Assembly (NCBI RefSeq): GCF_003335675.1
Contig: NZ_QPHL01000017.1
Coordinates: forward strand, 186,001 to 250,000
Source: Winogradskyella sp. KYW1333
GTDB taxonomy: Bacteria > Bacteroidota > Bacteroidia > Flavobacteriales > Flavobacteriaceae
Direction of reading: 5' to 3'
DNA: 64,000 nucleotides
The position numbers and the translations under genes are program-made. Positions 1 to 9,043 of this stretch are shown piece after piece. Below the pieces are notes generated by a model, which had not been told where the DNA came from, ran no database searches, and saw only the letters and a list, made by a program, of their open reading frames with translations. Numbering within the stretch: the first letter of the stretch is position 1; every line of letters starts with the position of its first letter.

Positions 1-2
1 GA

Positions 3-518
3 ATTTATAATGTATGCATAAAAGTAGCCACAATCACAAGTTTTACTTTGCTTGCTATCAACTCGATCCTGGCTCCAAAAATCGCTAATAGCTATGCTGA
101 AAAAGATGAAGATAATTATAAAAAACTCATTCGTTTTTCAACCAAATTAAATTTTTTGGTTAGCTCATTTGTTCTCTTGGGGATTTTAGTTTTCAACAAG
201 TTTTTATTATCCATTTTTGGCGAGGAATTTATCACCGGCCAAGCAGTATTATTCATATTATGTGGAGGCCAAATTGTCAATTCCTTTGCGGGTTCTGTTG
301 GAATTATTTTACAAATGATAGGTAAACAAAGGGTTTATCAAAACTTTGTAATTACAGCACTATTAATTAATTTAATATTGACTATAATTTTAACACCCAT
401 TTATGGAGGGGTAGGAGCCGCGATAGCAACTGTAATAAGTATGGCCTTTTGGAATTTAGGATGCGCGATATATCTTAAAATCAAATTACAAATTACTTCT
501 TATTACAATCCGTTTTAG
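3..518 (+). CDS. Polysaccharide flippase (Wzx/MATE-like), C-terminal part
   Basis: The reading frame is open to the left edge, so only the last 172 codons are present. The TTG at 48 is an internal Leu codon, not a start. The visible part has alternating hydrophobic helices and basic loops, including a glycine-rich segment near the end (PIYGGVGAAIATVIS) typical of the C-terminal half of oligosaccharide flippases of the MATE/MVF superfamily. Such proteins move undecaprenyl-linked sugar units across the inner membrane. It precedes a sulfotransferase by 11 nt and glycosyltransferases further on, which fits a Wzx role. The substrate cannot be inferred. Confidence 0.8.
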   Translation: MYNVCIKVATITSFTLLAINSILAPKIANSYAEKDEDNYKKLIRFSTKLNFLVSSFVLLGILVFNKFLLSIFGEEFITGQAVLFILCGGQIVNSFAGSVGIILQMIGKQRVYQNFVITALLINLILTIILTPIYGGVGAAIATVISMAFWNLGCAIYLKIKLQITSYYNPF

Positions 519-529
519 CGCGAATTTGA

Positions 530-1444
530 ATGAAAATGAAAAACAACACGATAGATTTTTTTTTAGTCGGGGCAGCAAGATGTGGCACAACAACACTATA
601 TAATTATCTTAATAATTCTAATGATGTTTTTTTACCAAGAGTAAAAGAGCCGAACTTTTTTTCTGAAGTGGACTCTCCAAAGACTGAAGATTTTAAACCT
701 CCAGTTCCAGGGATAAAATACCATGCAAAAATAATTAATGACGTTAATGTGTATAATGAATTGTATACAGAAGCATCAAACACACAATTAAAAGGAGATA
801 CATCACCATCTTATATATGGGACACGAATGTTGCTAAAAGAATATTTAAACACAACCCCAAGGCAAAATTAATTATAAGTTTAAGACACCCAGTAGATAG
901 AGCTTACAGCCATTATATAATGAACTATTATACAGGTGTTGAAAACGCAAGTTCATTTGAAGAAGCTCTCGATGCTCCGAAGAACCTTGTTTGGGGAAGT
1001 TGTAATCAATATCTCGAAATGGGACGCTATTACAACCAGGTAAAGGCGTATTATGATGTTTTTCCTAAGGAACAAATTAAGGTTTTAATTTATGAAGAAT
1101 GGACAAAAAATTTGGAATCTGAAATAAAAGAACTTTTTAATTTTTTAGGATTAATGGCTGAAGATTCTGTTTTTAGAACTCCTGTTGATAGCAATAAAAT
1201 AGAACCATTAAAGAAAAAGGCTCTGTTAAATGTTCTTAGACAGAATAAGATAAAAGCTTTAATAAAAAACGTGATTAGTCAAGAACGAATAGACGCATTA
1301 AAGTCTAGTTTTTTTGGTGACAATTCCAAAAAAATTGAGAAAATTAATCCAGAATTAAGGCAAGAATTAAGCTTAAAATTTAAAGAAGATATCCGACAGT
1401 TAAGCGAATTAACAGGAGTTGATTTCAGAGAAAAATGGCAATAA
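530..1444 (+). CDS. Sulfotransferase (PAPS-dependent)
   Basis: A 304-residue cytosolic sulfotransferase-fold protein. The 5'-phosphosulfate-binding P-loop is at residues 12-22 (LVGAARCGTTT). The 3'-phosphate-binding motif is at 118-129 (LRHPVDRAYSHY), with Arg119 and Ser127 in the expected places. Families with these motifs transfer sulfate from PAPS to hydroxyls of sugars or lipids. Being inside a surface-polysaccharide cluster, it probably sulfates an exopolysaccharide or O-antigen repeat; this is inference. It lies 11 nt after the flippase gene, so the two are probably cotranscribed. The start at 530 gives MKMKNN; the next ATG two codons on is equally possible. Confidence 0.85.
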   Translation: MKMKNNTIDFFLVGAARCGTTTLYNYLNNSNDVFLPRVKEPNFFSEVDSPKTEDFKPPVPGIKYHAKIINDVNVYNELYTEASNTQLKGDTSPSYIWDTNVAKRIFKHNPKAKLIISLRHPVDRAYSHYIMNYYTGVENASSFEEALDAPKNLVWGSCNQYLEMGRYYNQVKAYYDVFPKEQIKVLIYEEWTKNLESEIKELFNFLGLMAEDSVFRTPVDSNKIEPLKKKALLNVLRQNKIKALIKNVISQERIDALKSSFFGDNSKKIEKINPELRQELSLKFKEDIRQLSELTGVDFREKWQ

Positions 1445-1452
1445 TTTTAAGA

Positions 1453-2094
1453 CTATTCTGGAAAACTATAATTAAATTCTTCAAGCTCCCATTTATACCT
1501 TTTATATACTATTTTTTTTGACTTTTCTGAATAATAATCGACCACACTTTTTTTCCTTTTTCTAACATTTTTTTTTACCACTTCAAAATCTGTAGGCAAA
1601 TCAATATTTAAGGCTTCAAAAAGTTTAGGGATTTCTTCATTAAAATTTTCTAAGCAAATAATTTTATCAACAAGAATAATTCCATCGTCATCACTAACAT
1701 AATTTTTTAAGGAATAAGTGCCATACATTCTCCATCGATCATAGTTTTTTCCACCACCACCCTTACCTTTTGTCCTGGTAGATTTTAGCCAAATGTCAAA
1801 AGGAGGTTTAACAGGCCATTTTCTAAAAATCATTTCATACAGAGACACTAATCTATTAAATGGGTTTCTAGTACAAACAATTTTGTAATATTCATCAAAG
1901 TCTAACCCCTTATCAGTAAATATTTTCTTTACTTCTAATGGGCTTATATGAGAATAAAAGGGGTTTTCTTTAGTTGTCTCTTTATACGTAACATCTAAAA
2001 TGTCAGAGTAAGGTGTCAACATTTCTCTCAAACTTTCAGACCCTGTTTTGGGATTGCTAAAAAATATAAACTTATTTTTGTGAGATATTCTCAT
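1453..2094 (-). CDS. Sulfotransferase family 2-like protein
   Basis: A 213-residue protein with a shortened sulfotransferase fold. Near the start, FFSNPKTGSESLREML (residues 11-26) matches the PAPS-binding loop of the family-2 (carbohydrate) sulfotransferases, and IVCTRNPFNRLVSLYE (72-87) matches their 3'-phosphate motif, with Arg76. It is on the strand opposite to the other cluster genes, converges on the first sulfotransferase (8 nt between the stops) and is divergent from the polymerase-like gene at 2146. Probably a second sulfation step on the same polysaccharide; the acceptor is unknown. The two sulfotransferases share little beyond the motifs, so this does not look like a recent duplication. 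Confidence 0.75.
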   Translation of the reverse strand: MRISHKNKFIFFSNPKTGSESLREMLTPYSDILDVTYKETTKENPFYSHISPLEVKKIFTDKGLDFDEYYKIVCTRNPFNRLVSLYEMIFRKWPVKPPFDIWLKSTRTKGKGGGGKNYDRWRMYGTYSLKNYVSDDDGIILVDKIICLENFNEEIPKLFEALNIDLPTDFEVVKKNVRKRKKSVVDYYSEKSKKIVYKRYKWELEEFNYSFPE

Positions 2095-2145
2095 GGATTA
2101 AAACATTAATTAAAAATCTGAAAGATATTAATAAAAAAACAGAAA

Positions 2146-3381
2146 ATGCCTCAGTTAATTCTTAAAGCAGCATTATTACTATTAATATTTGTTTTGTCTT
2201 TTTACTCAATTGAATTATCTTTTGTGGTCTCAGTGCTCATATTATTAATATCCATTACCAAAACAGTCTCTTTTAACATACTTATATCCTCCCTTTTACT
2301 TTTGAGCATAGTGTTTATAGGAATTATTTCGAGTTACGAACTAAAACACTCATTTTATGAATTTCTTAAGGATAATATTTATTTTATTAGACCAGTAACC
2401 ATATTAACTGCAACATATTTTTCCGTTAAAAGAATAAAGACTAAAAATTATGTTTTTAATGCTCTTGTTATTGTGGCATTATTTTTTGCTGTCAATCATT
2501 TATTTAAAATAATAATTAACATTAATAATATAAACTCATATATTTATTTAAGAAATTTAGGGGGCAAACAAAACCACATCGAAGCGATAGCTCTCGTGTT
2601 TCTTTGGTTCACTCCATACGTTACTGTATTTGCTAGATATAGAAAATTAATCATATTTGTTTTATTGGTTTCTTTCGTCCTTTATTTATCAAGGACTATG
2701 TTTATAATTTTATTTATATACTTTTTAGGTTACAAAGGGTATTTATTTTTAAACAAGCGCTTTATCAAAGCTATATTTGCTTTTGCTTTTACCATAGCCA
2801 CATTTGGATTTATAGTTACAAATATTGAAACTAATAGAGATTCAAAAGGGTTAAAAGCATTTATATATAAAACCCAGAATAGCCTTACAGAGTTATTTGA
2901 ACCGATTGACACCAAAAACATTTTAAAAGATAGAAGGGTTTTGTGGGAGCATTGGAGAGCTTATGAAGCAATTAAAGCAATTGATCAAGTTAACGGCAAT
3001 GGATTTAAAGCTTGGATTATTGGGATGGGATTTGGCTCTCAAATTGAGTTGGATACTTATGTAAATTTGGATGGTAAAAAGTTCACAAAGTTGCCTTCAA
3101 TTCACAATGGATTTATTAATGTTTTATTTAAATCGGGAATTTTGGGTTTGATGTGCTATGTTTTTTTCATTTTTCACATATTTTTTGCTCATCAAAAAAT
3201 ATTAACAAAAGACAGAAATATTTCTCTTATGCACAAACTCATCATTGCATCAAGTCTATATATGCTAGTTAATAGTTTTGTTATTAATGGTATTTTTAGA
3301 CCCGGAGAATTTTCTATTTTTTTGTATGGCGCTTTAGTAGCTTCAATATATAAATTTAAAAAATCAGATAGCACCACCTAA
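2146..3381 (+). CDS. O-antigen polymerase/ligase-like membrane protein (Wzy_C family)
   Basis: A 411-residue protein with about ten hydrophobic helices. A large soluble loop near residues 225-325 carries charged segments and ends in LPSIHNGFINVLFKSGILGL, the His-Asn plus Gly pattern at the end of the periplasmic loop in Wzy/WaaL proteins. These enzymes polymerise lipid-linked repeat units or ligate polysaccharide to an acceptor at the periplasmic face of the inner membrane. It begins a co-directional run that continues to the GT2 gene. Whether this one or the similar protein at 5606 is the polymerase cannot be decided from sequence. Confidence 0.75.
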   Translation: MPQLILKAALLLLIFVLSFYSIELSFVVSVLILLISITKTVSFNILISSLLLLSIVFIGIISSYELKHSFYEFLKDNIYFIRPVTILTATYFSVKRIKTKNYVFNALVIVALFFAVNHLFKIIININNINSYIYLRNLGGKQNHIEAIALVFLWFTPYVTVFARYRKLIIFVLLVSFVLYLSRTMFIILFIYFLGYKGYLFLNKRFIKAIFAFAFTIATFGFIVTNIETNRDSKGLKAFIYKTQNSLTELFEPIDTKNILKDRRVLWEHWRAYEAIKAIDQVNGNGFKAWIIGMGFGSQIELDTYVNLDGKKFTKLPSIHNGFINVLFKSGILGLMCYVFFIFHIFFAHQKILTKDRNISLMHKLIIASSLYMLVNSFVINGIFRPGEFSIFLYGALVASIYKFKKSDSTT

Positions 3382-3398
3382 TTATAATAAATAAATTC

Positions 3399-4526
3399 AT
3401 GCCTTTAAAACTACTTGTGGACGCCCACACATTTGACGAAAACCATCAAGGAATAAGAACTTTTTTAAAGGGGATTTATGGTACCGACGCAGTTAATAGT
3501 TCAAACAATTTGATGATTTACCTTGCGTCCCACAATATTGACAATTTAAAAAAAGAATTCAAAGACCAATCAAATTTTAAGTTTATTAAATTAAAATTTA
3601 GAAACAAATATATTAGGTTACTCTACGAACTTCCTAAAATTATAGCCGAACATAGTTTTGACTATATACACTTTAATTACTATTTACCCTTTTTCTTGAA
3701 CAGAAAATGTAAATATATAGTCACAATTCACGATGTTCTATTTATTGACTTTCCAAAATATTTCCCAGTTAAATATAGACTAATAAATAGTTTTTTATTT
3801 AAAAGATCAGCACGTAAGGCTGATTTTTTAACAACAGTTTCTAAATATTCTGCAGATAGAATTAAAGAAAATTTTAATCTTGGAAATAAAAAAATAACTG
3901 TTTTACCTAACGCGATAGGTGAAAGTTTCAAGGTTTTACGGAATAAAAGAGATGACAGGGATTATATTAAGAAGAAATATGGTATTGATGAATTTATTAT
4001 TTACGTGAGTAGAATTGAACTAAGAAAAAATCATTTTAGATTGATTAAAGCTTATCAAAAACTAAAACTTTGGCAAAATAATATTCATTTGGTTTTAATC
4101 GGTAAACGAAGTTTTAAGGACAATAAATTAGATTGTTTAATTGAAGAGGTCAATTCCGAATCGAAAGGTGGTGTTATTGAATTCAATAATGTTTCAAACG
4201 ATGAATTAGTTGTTTTTTATAATGCGGCAAGGCTTGCTATTTTTCCGTCTCTCTGTGAAGGTTTCGGAATTCCTCCAATAGAGAGTGGCGCTTTACAAAC
4301 TCCAACAATCTGTTCTAATTCTTCAGCAATGAAAGATTTTAGTTTTTTTGAAGATAATTTATTTGACGCAAGAGATGAGAAAAATATAAGATTAAAGATT
4401 AAAGAGGTAATTAAGAGAGAGAATGACACTGTTTTTTTGAAAAAAGTATCAGATAAAATCAGAGAAAAATATAATTGGGAGAACACGGCAAACAGGTTGT
4501 TAAATTTAATATTGAATGACAAGTAA
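3399..4526 (+). CDS. Glycosyltransferase, GT4 family
   Basis: A 375-residue GT-B fold retaining glycosyltransferase. The N-terminal half has IVTIHDVLFIDFPKYFP (near residues 108-124), and the C-terminal nucleotide-sugar domain has the EX7E-type signature in LCEGFGIPPIES (near 286-297). It would add one sugar to the lipid-linked repeat unit on the cytoplasmic face. It lies 17 nt after the preceding gene and overlaps the next by 11 nt, so the group is very likely one operon. Donor and acceptor are not predictable. Confidence 0.85.
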   Translation: MPLKLLVDAHTFDENHQGIRTFLKGIYGTDAVNSSNNLMIYLASHNIDNLKKEFKDQSNFKFIKLKFRNKYIRLLYELPKIIAEHSFDYIHFNYYLPFFLNRKCKYIVTIHDVLFIDFPKYFPVKYRLINSFLFKRSARKADFLTTVSKYSADRIKENFNLGNKKITVLPNAIGESFKVLRNKRDDRDYIKKKYGIDEFIIYVSRIELRKNHFRLIKAYQKLKLWQNNIHLVLIGKRSFKDNKLDCLIEEVNSESKGGVIEFNNVSNDELVVFYNAARLAIFPSLCEGFGIPPIESGALQTPTICSNSSAMKDFSFFEDNLFDARDEKNIRLKIKEVIKRENDTVFLKKVSDKIREKYNWENTANRLLNLILNDK

Positions 4527-5631
4527 TAAATTGAAAATTGCAATTCTTGGAACTAGAGGTATTCCCAATTATCATGGAGGGTTTGAACAATTTGCGGAAT
4601 TTTTTTCGGTCTATCTAGTTAAGGAAAATCATGAGGTATACGTTTACAATTCTAATAAGCATCCCTACAAGAAAAAGCTGTTTGATGGGGTTAATATTAT
4701 TCATTGTTTTGACCCCGAAGATAAAATTGGTACAGCTGGACAGTTCATATACGACCTTAATTGCATATTAGACTCTAGAAAAAGAGGTTTTGACATTATA
4801 CTTCAGTTGGGCTACACTAGTAGCACAATTTGGCACAAGTTATTGCCTAAAAAGCCAATAATCATAACTAATATGGATGGTTTAGAGTGGAAGCGATCTA
4901 AGTACTCTGAAAGAGTTCAACGATTTTTAAAATACGCCGAAAGGCTTGGTGTAAAATCTAGCGATTTTCTTATTTCAGATTCTCGTGGAATACAGAACTA
5001 TTTAAAAAACACTTATAAGGTAGATTCCAAACACATTGCTTATGGTGCGAAACAATTTACAGCACCAAACTCTGAATTCTTAAGTTCATTTAATTTAAAG
5101 CCATTTTCGTATAATATGTTAATTGCTAGATTAGAACCCGAGAATAATATTGAAGTTATATTGGATGGTGTAGTGTTGGCAAATAATGAGACTCCGTTTT
5201 TGGTAATCGGTAAATATGATGTGAATAAATTTGGGAAGTATTTAAAGGAAAAATTTAAGGACCAGAAGAATATAAATTTCGTCGGAGGAATTTATGATTT
5301 AAATATTTTAAATAATTTGAGGTATTATTCTAATCTCTATTTTCACGGCCATTCAGTTGGAGGAACTAACCCTTCACTACTCGAGGCAATGGCATCAAAA
5401 ACATTAATAATTGCCAATGAGAATGAGTTTAATAAATCCATTTTAAAAGGCAACGCTTATTATTTTTCTACAGAATTGGATGTTAAAAAACACCTCTTAA
5501 CCCTATCTAAAAAAGATGAATATGATAAGGTAGATAATTGCTATAAAGAAATTGAACTGAAATATAACTGGGAAATAATCAATAAAAAGTACTTAGACTA
5601 TTTTTATGAATGTACTAAGCAAATTAGGTAA
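4516..5631 (+). CDS. Glycosyltransferase with DUF1972 N-terminal domain (rhamnosyltransferase-like)
   Basis: A 371-residue GT4-type enzyme. The N-terminus KIAILGTRGIPNYHGGFEQF (residues 7-26) is the hallmark of the DUF1972 group, many members of which are annotated as rhamnosyltransferases. The C-terminal half contains HGHSVGGTNPSLLEAMASK, the donor-binding segment of GT4 enzymes with the Glu of the EX7E pattern. Its start overlaps the previous gene by 11 nt and its end overlaps the next by 26 nt, indicating translational coupling. Rhamnose as donor is only a guess from family naming; no rhamnose biosynthesis genes are in view. Confidence 0.8.
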   Translation: MTSNKLKIAILGTRGIPNYHGGFEQFAEFFSVYLVKENHEVYVYNSNKHPYKKKLFDGVNIIHCFDPEDKIGTAGQFIYDLNCILDSRKRGFDIILQLGYTSSTIWHKLLPKKPIIITNMDGLEWKRSKYSERVQRFLKYAERLGVKSSDFLISDSRGIQNYLKNTYKVDSKHIAYGAKQFTAPNSEFLSSFNLKPFSYNMLIARLEPENNIEVILDGVVLANNETPFLVIGKYDVNKFGKYLKEKFKDQKNINFVGGIYDLNILNNLRYYSNLYFHGHSVGGTNPSLLEAMASKTLIIANENEFNKSILKGNAYYFSTELDVKKHLLTLSKKDEYDKVDNCYKEIELKYNWEIINKKYLDYFYECTKQIR

Positions 5632-6859
5632 TATCATTAATCACAATGACTTTTTAACTTACCTTTTAGCGATAACAGTTTCTACGATACTTGTTGGGTA
5701 TGCAACAAGTAGTATTTTCCTAGCTATTTTTAGCATTTTTGTCTTAAGATACAATATACAAAACCCGACAAGAGTAGTTTTAAATTTAGGGTTAATTTTA
5801 AGTATAGCATTCTATTTTTTTTGTGCATTGACATATTTTTGGTCTGTTGATAAAGGTTATACTAATAGAGGTTTAGGAAGGCTTTCTGTCTTTTTTATAG
5901 TTCCAATAGCTATGAGTGCTATACCACATATGACCCCACGTTCGTTTAAAATAATATTAAATAGTTTTACAATATCAAATTTAATTTTGGGCTTGTTCTT
6001 CTTGGCTACGGCAAGTTACCATTATATAAATTCTAAATCCCTTTCGGTTTTTACCTACCATGAGCTAGTGCAAGCTCTAGATTTAAATGCAATTTATGTT
6101 TCTGTATTTTACTTTATAAGTTATTTCTACCTGCTAACCAAAATTAAAAAATCCAAATATGATTTTCTTGGATTATTATTTTTAGCAATTTTTATTATGT
6201 TGCTGTCTTCTAAAACAGTTACGGCAACATTTATATTTTGTAACCTATTATATTTCTTGTTATTTGTTGGGTTAGGAAAATTGAAATCCATCAAAGGCAT
6301 CAGTTTGCTTTTAATATTTTTAATGATGCTTTTCTTTAGTTCTAAGAAAGTTATCGAACGTGCTGTTGTTGAGAAAGCATCTAATATTGAGGAAGTTTGG
6401 AAAAGCGAAAAGTTTAATAGAATTTACCCTTGGACAGGCACAACAATTAGGTTACTTCAATTAAGAAATTTAAAAAATCAAATAAAGGATGATAAGATTT
6501 TCTGGACAGGTTTTGGTTTATTCGGTTCACGAGAAAACTTAAGACAAAGACATTTAAAATTCAACACATATTATGGATATCATAGTTATAACTATCACAA
6601 CATGTATGCACAAGCCCTATCAGAACTAGGAATAGTGGGGTTATTATTTCTTTTGGGCATTTTGTTTGTTGGGTTTAAGAAAGCTATTTCTGAACGCTCC
6701 TTTTTTATGTTTACTTTTTATTTTATTATGTTTACAATTTTTATAACGGAATCATTTTTATGGGTTCATAGGGGGGTGTTTTTGTTTGTGATATTTAATA
6801 CGTTATTTTTCACAGTGAATATTCAAAAACTGAATCAGGTGGAAAATAAAATTTTGTAA
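5606..6859 (+). CDS. O-antigen ligase/polymerase-like membrane protein
   Basis: A 417-residue polytopic protein with about ten to twelve hydrophobic segments. A large hydrophilic loop (roughly residues 245-335) ends in SYNYHNMYAQALSELGIVGL, the His-Asn motif and following helix of the Wzy_C/WaaL family. It overlaps the preceding glycosyltransferase by 26 nt if the ATG at 5606 is used. A second such protein lies at 2146, so one may polymerise repeat units and the other ligate them, or the two may act on different polymers. Confidence 0.75.
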   Translation: MNVLSKLGNIINHNDFLTYLLAITVSTILVGYATSSIFLAIFSIFVLRYNIQNPTRVVLNLGLILSIAFYFFCALTYFWSVDKGYTNRGLGRLSVFFIVPIAMSAIPHMTPRSFKIILNSFTISNLILGLFFLATASYHYINSKSLSVFTYHELVQALDLNAIYVSVFYFISYFYLLTKIKKSKYDFLGLLFLAIFIMLLSSKTVTATFIFCNLLYFLLFVGLGKLKSIKGISLLLIFLMMLFFSSKKVIERAVVEKASNIEEVWKSEKFNRIYPWTGTTIRLLQLRNLKNQIKDDKIFWTGFGLFGSRENLRQRHLKFNTYYGYHSYNYHNMYAQALSELGIVGLLFLLGILFVGFKKAISERSFFMFTFYFIMFTIFITESFLWVHRGVFLFVIFNTLFFTVNIQKLNQVENKIL

Positions 6860-6903
6860 AATGCACTTTAATAAAATAATAATTATAAAAAGATAGGCGC
6901 AAT

Positions 6904-8259
6904 TTGAGTTTATTTAAACAAGGTAGATATTCAGGGTTTTTAAGACCTATTTCATACTTAATTGATTTGATTATTATCAATTTGCTGGGTGTACCCTTCC
7001 TTTTGCAAGACAAAAACCCATTAATTTTTATAGCTTTTATCTCAATAGGTTGGATTTTACTTTCGATATATTCTAGGTTTTACGAAGTTTATAGATATAC
7101 CAGGCCTATATATATATTTGCTTTGATTCTAAGGCAATCTATTCTTTTTCTACTTTTTGTTTTCGCATTTTCAGGACTCTATCATGAATTAAAAATATAC
7201 CCTCGCCCCATTGTAATATATATTGTAATATGTTTTTTTTTAATTTCAATTTTTAAATTTGCAATATATTATCTACTACAAAGATATAGGGTTTCTTTTG
7301 GCGGTAATTACAGAAAAACCGTAATACTTGGTTTTAATAAAAAGACCCACGCCCTCGAAAATTTCTTCAACAAGAAACCGGAATATGGATATTCTCACCA
7401 AAAGACATTTGACATTAAAAAAGATGACATTCCCCTTAAGGAATGCTTTAAATTCATTTTAGAAGGAGGTATTGAAGAAATTTATTGTTCGATATCAGAA
7501 TTAACTAACAGTCAGATTGCAGACGTCGTTGATTTTGCAGACAATAATTTAAAAATATTAAAATTCATACCAGATAGTAAAGAGATTTATTCTAAAAGAT
7601 TAAAGTATGAATACTATGATTATATACCTATTTTAACACTACGGACAATACCGTTGGAAGATTATTTCAATATGATTTTAAAACGAGGCTTTGATATTAT
7701 TTTCTCAAGTATTGTTATAGTTTTTGTGTTATCGTGGCTTACTCCACTGATAGCAATTTTGATAAAGCTAGAGTCAAAAGGCCCAGTTTTCTTCAAGCAA
7801 TCTAGAAATGGTTTTAATTACAAAGAATTTGACTGTTATAAATTTCGTTCAATGACTCCAAACAAGGTTGCAAATTTTCATCAAGCTACAAGAGGTGATC
7901 AAAGGGTGACAAAAGTTGGTAAGTTCATTAGAAAAACTAGTATTGATGAATTACCGCAGTTTTACAATGTTTTATTCGGAGACATGTCCGTGGTTGGCCC
8001 AAGGCCTCATATGGTAAGCCATACAAACATGTACGCTAAAAAGATTGATAAATTCATGGTGAGACATTTTGTAAAACCAGGAATTACAGGTTTGGCTCAA
8101 GTCAGTGGATTTAGAGGTGAAGTGGAAACAGATAAGGACATCATTGGTCGAGTTAGATATGATATTTTTTATATTGAAAATTGGTCTTTATTACTTGACA
8201 TGAAAATTATATTCCAAACTTTTATAAATGCTATAAAAGGGGAAGAAAAGGCATATTAA
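6904..8259 (+). CDS. Undecaprenyl-phosphate sugar-1-phosphate transferase (WcaJ/PHPT family)
   Basis: This 451-residue enzyme would start the repeat unit by moving a sugar-1-phosphate from a nucleotide sugar to undecaprenyl phosphate. It has four or five N-terminal membrane helices, a central nucleotide-binding-like cytosolic region and a C-terminal catalytic domain. That domain starts at KRGFDIIFSS and contains CYKFRSM, DELPQFYNVLFGDMSVVGPR (active-site Asp-Glu and the VGPRP motif) and PGITGLAQVSG. The TTG at 6904 is taken as the start: it gives SLFKQGRYSGFLRPISY, where such proteins usually begin, and no ATG lies nearby. Glucose, galactose or another hexose could be the substrate. Confidence 0.88.
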   Translation: MSLFKQGRYSGFLRPISYLIDLIIINLLGVPFLLQDKNPLIFIAFISIGWILLSIYSRFYEVYRYTRPIYIFALILRQSILFLLFVFAFSGLYHELKIYPRPIVIYIVICFFLISIFKFAIYYLLQRYRVSFGGNYRKTVILGFNKKTHALENFFNKKPEYGYSHQKTFDIKKDDIPLKECFKFILEGGIEEIYCSISELTNSQIADVVDFADNNLKILKFIPDSKEIYSKRLKYEYYDYIPILTLRTIPLEDYFNMILKRGFDIIFSSIVIVFVLSWLTPLIAILIKLESKGPVFFKQSRNGFNYKEFDCYKFRSMTPNKVANFHQATRGDQRVTKVGKFIRKTSIDELPQFYNVLFGDMSVVGPRPHMVSHTNMYAKKIDKFMVRHFVKPGITGLAQVSGFRGEVETDKDIIGRVRYDIFYIENWSLLLDMKIIFQTFINAIKGEEKAY

Positions 8260-8269
8260 TTCTTATATT

Positions 8270-9043
8270 GTGCAACCACTAGTTTCTATAGTAACACCAA
8301 TCTACAATAATGAAGGGGTTATTGGGGAAACAATACAAAGCGTTTTGGATCAGTCCTATACCAATTGGGAACTTCTTCTGGTAAACGATGGGTCGATTGA
8401 TAATTCTAGTGAATTAGCGAATGAACATGTCGCGAAAGACCCAAGAATACAATTATTTGAGTTCATTGAAAATAGAGGAGCCGCTGAAGCCAGAAACCAA
8501 GGATCTGAAATGGCAAAGGGTGATTATATTGCCTTTTTAGACGCAGATGATTTATGGCACAATCAAAAGTTAGAAATTCAATTAAAATTAATGACCGAGA
8601 AAAATGTAGACGTATGTTTTGGGGGTTACGAAATGATAGATGCAGAAAGCAAACCTCTTAATATTAAAGTCAATGCACTTCCTGTCCTAACTTATGAGAA
8701 ATTACTAAAAGCAAATTACATAGGTAATTTGACAGGTATGTACAACTGTAAAAAACTCGGTAAAATTTACACAAAAGATTTAAAGAAAAGACAGGATTGG
8801 CTCTTGTGGATCGAAGCTTTAAAAAGAAGTCGAAAACCGGCTCATGGTATTTCCGAAACTATCGCGTATTATAGAAAATCAGACAATTCGCTTTCCTCGA
8901 ATAAAATGAAATTAATAAAACATAATTTCAATGTGTACAGAAAAGGTGTAAGATTCAATTTTATTAAATCATGCTTTTATCTACTATTATTCTTCTATGA
9001 GCATTTCTTTATTAAATCAAGGCTTATAAAACCTATAGCTTAG
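8270..9043 (+). CDS. Glycosyltransferase, GT2 family
   Basis: A 257-residue GT-A fold inverting transferase. It opens with PLVSIVTPIYNNEGVIGETI, has the nucleotide-binding LLVNDGSIDNS (near residues 37-47) and the metal-binding DxD-like triplet in IAFLDADDLW (near 88-97). A weakly hydrophobic C-terminal tail (near residues 230-250) may associate with the membrane. The start is GTG at 8270, 10 nt after the preceding stop; the first residues fit the family well. Its end overlaps the convergent CapK-like gene by 11 nt. Confidence 0.85.
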   Translation: MQPLVSIVTPIYNNEGVIGETIQSVLDQSYTNWELLLVNDGSIDNSSELANEHVAKDPRIQLFEFIENRGAAEARNQGSEMAKGDYIAFLDADDLWHNQKLEIQLKLMTEKNVDVCFGGYEMIDAESKPLNIKVNALPVLTYEKLLKANYIGNLTGMYNCKKLGKIYTKDLKKRQDWLLWIEALKRSRKPAHGISETIAYYRKSDNSLSSNKMKLIKHNFNVYRKGVRFNFIKSCFYLLLFFYEHFFIKSRLIKPIA

